Shown one piece after another: positions 8,054 through 10,175 of a stretch of 10,175 nt of DNA. The position numbers and the translations under genes were made by a program. The notes beneath the pieces were generated by a model. The model saw nothing but the letters and a program-made list of their open reading frames with translations, was not told where the DNA came from and ran no database searches. The stretch is from Chloroflexota bacterium (lineage in GTDB: Bacteria > Chloroflexota > Dehalococcoidia > GIF9 > UBA5629). Each line of letters begins with the position of its first letter. Position 1 is the stretch's first letter. The DNA lies in assembly GCA_026389635.1 (NCBI GenBank), contig JAPLHM010000078.1:1-10175 (forward strand). Direction: 5' to 3'.

Positions 8054-8058
8054 AAATT

Positions 8059-8067
8059 TGCTAATAT
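8059..8067 (+). promoter_or_regulatory. Putative extended -10 promoter for the gene at 8114
   Basis: TGCTAATAT fits the extended -10 form TG-N-TATAAT with two mismatches in the hexamer. No good -35 is present upstream, as can happen with extended -10 promoters. It would give a leader of about 40 nt before the GTG at 8114. Confidence 0.35.
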
Positions 8068-8098
8068 TAAACCAGTACCATTGCACGGAACGATTGAA

Positions 8099-8108
8099 AA
8101 GGAGGTGA
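8099..8108 (+). promoter_or_regulatory. Near-perfect Shine-Dalgarno sequence deciding the GTG start at 8114
   Basis: AAGGAGGTGA is fully complementary to the anti-Shine-Dalgarno end of 16S rRNA and stands 5 nt before GTG 8114. It rules out the longer frame beginning at 8045, and the GTG at 8105 lies within the site itself. Confidence 0.85.
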
Positions 8109-8113
8109 CCGCC

Positions 8114-8659
8114 GTGGAAGACAAAATCATCAAATACATATCGAAGCTTGACTCGGACAAGGTGCGCCTCACGGAACTGATCGCCCATTTCACCCACGAC
8201 GTATCCGGCAACGACAAGGACACGCTCATCTATAAGAAGATTTTACCGGCGCTTATCAACATGGAGAAGGAGAACAGGATCAAGCTATCCTGGGACGTGC
8301 TGCTGACGCGCTACAGGTTCCCCCGCTATATCTACTGCGGCCCGGAAGAGGAGGCGGGGGAGAAGCCCGCTGTACCGGGGCAACCACTCTGGCAGCTGCA
8401 AATCGAGGACATACTCAAGAAAGACTCGGTCATCTACCGCAAGAAGGTGCGTGAACTGCGCCTGCAGGATAAATTCGACCGCTTCCTCAAGAGGTACGAG
8501 AAGAGCGCGGACGAGATCGCGCCCTCCGAAGATTGGATAAAGGTGATTACCGCTATCATGGAGACCAACCTCGCGCAGTACGACGTGATGCGGGCCTGCA
8601 TCGAGGCCTTTAAGGCAGGCGCGGTGTGGGAGAAGTACAAGAGGGAGTTTGAAGGGTAA
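8114..8659 (+). CDS. Unrecognised 181-aa protein with possible N-terminal winged-helix domain
   Basis: I do not recognise this family. The protein is soluble-looking, strongly charged and mostly helical, with no signal peptide or membrane segment. The first ~70 residues (KIIKYISKL, VRLTELIAHF, ILPALINMEKENRIKL, then LTRYRFPRYIYCG) have the helix-helix-helix-strand order of a winged-helix fold; this is a guess from pattern. A short Pro/Glu-rich linker (EEEAGEKPAVPGQP, about 78-91) leads to a helical C-terminal half with many Lys/Arg/Asp (KKVRELRLQDKFDRFLKRYE) and a conserved-looking end (AQYDVMRACIEAFKAGAVWEKYKREF). The start is GTG with an outstanding ribosome binding site. It is a single-gene unit, divergent from the broken hydrolase and convergent with the phosphatase. 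It could be a regulator; nothing here proves it. Confidence 0.85.
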   Translation: MEDKIIKYISKLDSDKVRLTELIAHFTHDVSGNDKDTLIYKKILPALINMEKENRIKLSWDVLLTRYRFPRYIYCGPEEEAGEKPAVPGQPLWQLQIEDILKKDSVIYRKKVRELRLQDKFDRFLKRYEKSADEIAPSEDWIKVITAIMETNLAQYDVMRACIEAFKAGAVWEKYKREFEG

Positions 8660-8665
8660 AAGTGT

Positions 8666-8780
8666 AAATTATAAATACTAATGCCTAAACTCTAAACAAA
8701 TACAAAATTCAAATTTCGGAGGCGCTTTGAGTTTCATATTTGGAGATTGTTTAGTATTTAGGATTTAGAGTTTAGAGTTT
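8666..8780. repeat. 115-bp AT-rich inverted repeat made of heptamers, between convergent genes
   Basis: The right arm is four tandem heptamers, TTTAGTA, TTTAGGA, TTTAGAG and TTTAGAG, plus TTT (8750-8780). The left arm (8666-8699) is their imperfect complement in the same 7-nt phase (AAATTAT, AAATACT, AATGCCT, AAACTCT...). In the symmetric register, 8684-8699 pairs with 8747-8762 at 14 of 16 positions, and pairing continues outward less well. Another register pairs CTAAACTCTAAA (8685-8696) with 8764-8775 perfectly. The centre contains CGGAGGCGCTTTGAG. The element fills the 128-bp gap between two convergent genes, so it could act as a bidirectional terminator, or be a small mobile repeat. Confidence 0.7.
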
Positions 8781-8796
8781 CCGGCCATCAGGCCGG
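8781..8796. terminator. GC-rich hairpin around the phosphatase stop codon
   Basis: CCGGCC-ATCA-GGCCGG is a perfect 6-bp stem with a tetraloop. The TGA stop of the phosphatase gene (minus strand, 8790-8788) lies across the loop. On the plus strand the stem is followed by TTTGTCT, a weak T tract that could stop readthrough from the gene at 8114; on the minus strand it is followed by AAA. The hairpin is certain, its terminator role is not. Confidence 0.4.
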
Positions 8797-9336
8797 TTTG
8801 TCTAATTCCCGCGCCACCGCCAGCACCTTCATTAACTCCGCCTCGGCAGCGTTGCCGTAGAGGACGGCCTCCCTGGGGCTGCGGTTCTGCTCTTCCACGG
8901 TCCTGATGGCCTTGCGCTCGGTCATGTGGTGACCGTAAATCAGCCACGCGGCCAGCACCAGCCCGGTTCTGCCCTGCCCGGCCGAGCAATGCACCACGGA
9001 CTTCTCCCTTTTCTCCACTGCGTCATGCAGGAAATACAATACATGCCGCACTGCCTCGCCGGTGGGTAGCTGCATATCCGGGGTGGGCGCCCACAGTACC
9101 TTGTCCGGCCCGAAAGTTTCCGCATAAAGACCCAGCAGCCCTCCCTCCAGCGGGTAGTATTTCAGTTCCTCTTCAGGCAGCAGGCAGACGACGCGCCGAA
9201 TGCCCTGCCCTTTCATGAAGGTAACCCAATCTTCCACCACCTGTTTCAGGATGAACTTGCCGGGGTTGCCGGGCCGCTGCGAGCCGAAGACCAGCTTTTC
9301 GCCCTTCGCAGCGGGCCCGAATCCAAATTCAGCCAT
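8788..9336 (-). CDS. Cys-based protein tyrosine/dual-specificity phosphatase
   Basis: A 182-aa phosphatase of the HC(x5)R superfamily, expected to remove phosphate from Tyr/Ser/Thr or a small phospho-substrate through a cysteinyl-phosphate intermediate. The P-loop HCSAGQGRTG gives nucleophile C117 and R123. The likely general acid is D87 in APTPDMQLPT. SQRPG (19-23) near the N-terminus and a helix after the P-loop (LVLAAWLIYGHHMTERKAI) fit the dual-specificity-like fold. No signal peptide or membrane segment is seen, so it should be cytoplasmic. Its ATG directly follows the TAA of the upstream membrane protein gene, with no good Shine-Dalgarno of its own, so translation is probably coupled. 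The substrate could be a protein or a phosphoinositide-like molecule; the sequence does not decide. Confidence 0.87.
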   Translation of the reverse strand: MAEFGFGPAAKGEKLVFGSQRPGNPGKFILKQVVEDWVTFMKGQGIRRVVCLLPEEELKYYPLEGGLLGLYAETFGPDKVLWAPTPDMQLPTGEAVRHVLYFLHDAVEKREKSVVHCSAGQGRTGLVLAAWLIYGHHMTERKAIRTVEEQNRSPREAVLYGNAAEAELMKVLAVARELDKPA

Positions 9337-9693
9337 TTAATCGCTGAAAGCCAGTATACCGGGTATGACGAAATTCACAATAGGAACCAGTAGTAATAGC
9401 CCCCACCAGCCGGGCTTGCCCCTGGCCTCTGAGATCTTCCACCAGACTATGATGATGAAGATGATATTGACGTAGGGTATAAGGCAGAGCAGCAGCCACC
9501 ACCATGCCTTGCCGGCGATCATGCACATCAGGTAGATGTTGGCGATGGGTATCCAGGCCAGCCAGCCGTTGGGTGTGTTAGTTTTTCCTGCGATTTTCTG
9601 CAGGCAGATGGCCATCCAGATGTAAATAATTAGACCGAAGATTATCCAGAAGGTCACCATGCCAGCGCCGAGAGCCGCGTTTGATTCATCCAT
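9337..9693 (-). CDS. Small four-helix membrane protein, DUF5684-like
   Basis: A 118-aa integral membrane protein. Four hydrophobic segments are visible at about 12-31, 44-60, 64-85 and 96-115, with short polar loops (QKIAGKTNTPNG, KISEARGKPG). Repeated patterns WLAWIPIANIYLM, WWLLLCLIPYVNIIF and WWGLLLLVPIVNFVI (Trp pair, Leu run, Pro, Asn) are characteristic of DUF5684-type proteins, which have no established function that I know of. The ATG (9693) follows AGGAGG by 8 nt, an excellent ribosome binding site. It is the first gene of a two-gene unit with the phosphatase, and the stop codon abuts the next ATG. A partnership with the phosphatase is suggested only by this arrangement. Confidence 0.87.
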   Translation of the reverse strand: MDESNAALGAGMVTFWIIFGLIIYIWMAICLQKIAGKTNTPNGWLAWIPIANIYLMCMIAGKAWWWLLLCLIPYVNIIFIIIVWWKISEARGKPGWWGLLLLVPIVNFVIPGILAFSD

Positions 9694-9714
9694 AATCCTT
9701 TACCTCCTGGCAGG

Positions 9715-9743
9715 ATTATATACCACGTCACCGGTCATTACAA
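9715..9743 (-). promoter_or_regulatory. Putative promoter of the membrane protein-phosphatase operon
   Basis: On the minus strand TTGTAA (9743-9738), a 17-bp spacer and a perfect TATAAT (9720-9715) are followed by the Shine-Dalgarno AGGAGG only 6 nt later. Transcription would then begin at or just before the ribosome binding site, giving a leader of about 15 nt. Confidence 0.55.
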
Positions 9744-9748
9744 CGTCT

Positions 9749-9760
9749 ATGCGTACGCAT
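9749..9760. promoter_or_regulatory. Perfect 12-bp palindrome between divergent promoters, possible operator
   Basis: ATGCGTACGCAT is its own reverse complement. It lies 5 bp upstream of the minus-strand -35 and about 23 bp upstream of the plus-strand -35. The half ACGCATT recurs at 9769-9775. Position and symmetry suit a dimeric repressor or activator; no binding protein is identified. Confidence 0.4.
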
Positions 9761-9783
9761 TTCCGCGAACGCATTGCGGCGAA

Positions 9784-9813
9784 TTGACGAAAGCATCGGC
9801 AAATCCTTATTAT
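9784..9813 (+). promoter_or_regulatory. Putative sigma70 promoter of the carboxyltransferase gene
   Basis: TTGACG (9784-9789), 18 bp, then TATTAT (9808-9813), each one mismatch from consensus. A second TATTAT overlaps at 9811-9816. The leader to the ATG at 9871 would be about 50 nt. Confidence 0.5.
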
Positions 9814-9870
9814 TATCAGGTTGGCCCTATCGGTGTAAGGCCGGAAGGCAGTTTCAGAGAGGACCGTACT

Positions 9871-10175
9871 ATGGCTATTAAGATCACGGATACCACACTG
9901 CGCGACGCGCACCAGTCGCTGATCGCCACGCGCATGCGCTCGCGCGACATGCTCCCCATCGTGGAAAAGATGGATACAGTCGGCTTCTTCTCGCTCGAGA
10001 TGTGGGGCGGCGCCACCTTCGATACCTGCATCCGCTATCTCAACGAGGACCCCTGGGACCGGCTCAAAGACATCCGCAGCAGGGTCAAGCACACCCGCCT
10101 GCAAATGCTGCTGCGCGGGCAAAACCTGGTGGGATACCGCCACTACGCCGATGACGTGGTAAAAGAATTCGTGCG
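9871..10175 (+). CDS. oadA: Pyruvate/oxaloacetate carboxyltransferase (PycB/OadA family), 3' truncated by window
   Basis: The first 101 codons of a biotin-dependent carboxyltransferase subunit, which moves a carboxyl group between carboxybiotin and pyruvate/oxaloacetate. The diagnostic segments are DTTLRDAHQSLIATRM (7-22), with the metal-binding Asp of the TLRD motif, GFFSLEMWGGATFD (39-52), LNEDPWDRL and LLRGQNLVGYRHYADD. The ATG is preceded by GAGAGGA with 7-nt spacing and by a good promoter. The window ends inside the catalytic barrel, so the C-terminal biotin-carrier domain, if present, is not visible. From this part alone I cannot separate pyruvate carboxylase subunit B from oxaloacetate decarboxylase alpha or a transcarboxylase 5S subunit; a biotin carboxylase gene nearby would favour the first. 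Confidence 0.92.
   Translation, partial: MAIKITDTTLRDAHQSLIATRMRSRDMLPIVEKMDTVGFFSLEMWGGATFDTCIRYLNEDPWDRLKDIRSRVKHTRLQMLLRGQNLVGYRHYADDVVKEFV

Noticed and set aside
8045..8113. Longer start for the 181-aa protein
   Set aside because: It would place the near-perfect Shine-Dalgarno inside the coding region and overlap the promoter area.
8750..8780. TTTAGRR array read as telomere-like or as a CRISPR
   Set aside because: Likeness to plant telomere TTTAGGG is coincidental in a bacterial intergenic gap, and there are no spacers or long direct repeats.
9700..10143. 147-aa minus-strand open frame at the right end
   Set aside because: It is antisense to the clear TLRDAHQSL carboxyltransferase, which is open to the end of the window.

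Overview
The window is a gene-dense piece of a moderately GC-rich bacterial chromosome, probably from an environmental genome. Gene content (a two-gene AddAB-like helicase-nuclease, a DUF5684-type membrane protein, a TLRDAHQSL-type carboxyltransferase, many small palindromic repeats) reminds me of Chloroflexota, perhaps Dehalococcoidia. That placement is an impression only and rests on no search.

Layout. Positions 1-6235 (+) hold two overlapping genes: an AddB-like nuclease whose 5' end lies outside the window, and a complete AddA-like UvrD-type helicase-nuclease. Together they should form a double-strand-break end-processing machine. Positions 6399-7994 (-) hold a small ABM/YgiN-type monooxygenase-like gene and a metallo-beta-lactamase-fold hydrolase broken by a 1-nt frameshift; the gap between them is packed with short palindromic repeats. 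Positions 8114-8659 (+) encode an unrecognised 181-aa protein behind a near-perfect Shine-Dalgarno sequence, transcribed divergently from the hydrolase. Positions 8788-9693 (-) hold a two-gene unit, a four-helix membrane protein followed by a Cys-based protein phosphatase. At 9871 (+) a pyruvate/oxaloacetate carboxyltransferase starts and runs off the window.

The most unusual feature is a composite palindromic element lying in frame inside addA, between helicase motifs II and III. It sits between two copies of GCGGACGG that are exactly 75 nt (25 codons) apart. A sister unit of the same design (10-bp arms, TC loop, CCCTACA tail) lies at the 3' end of the broken hydrolase gene and supplies its stop codon. 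A second striking structure is a 115-bp AT-rich inverted repeat built from TTTAGRR-like heptamers, filling the gap between the convergent genes at 8659 and 8788. I see no CRISPR array, tRNA, rRNA, transposase or phage gene.
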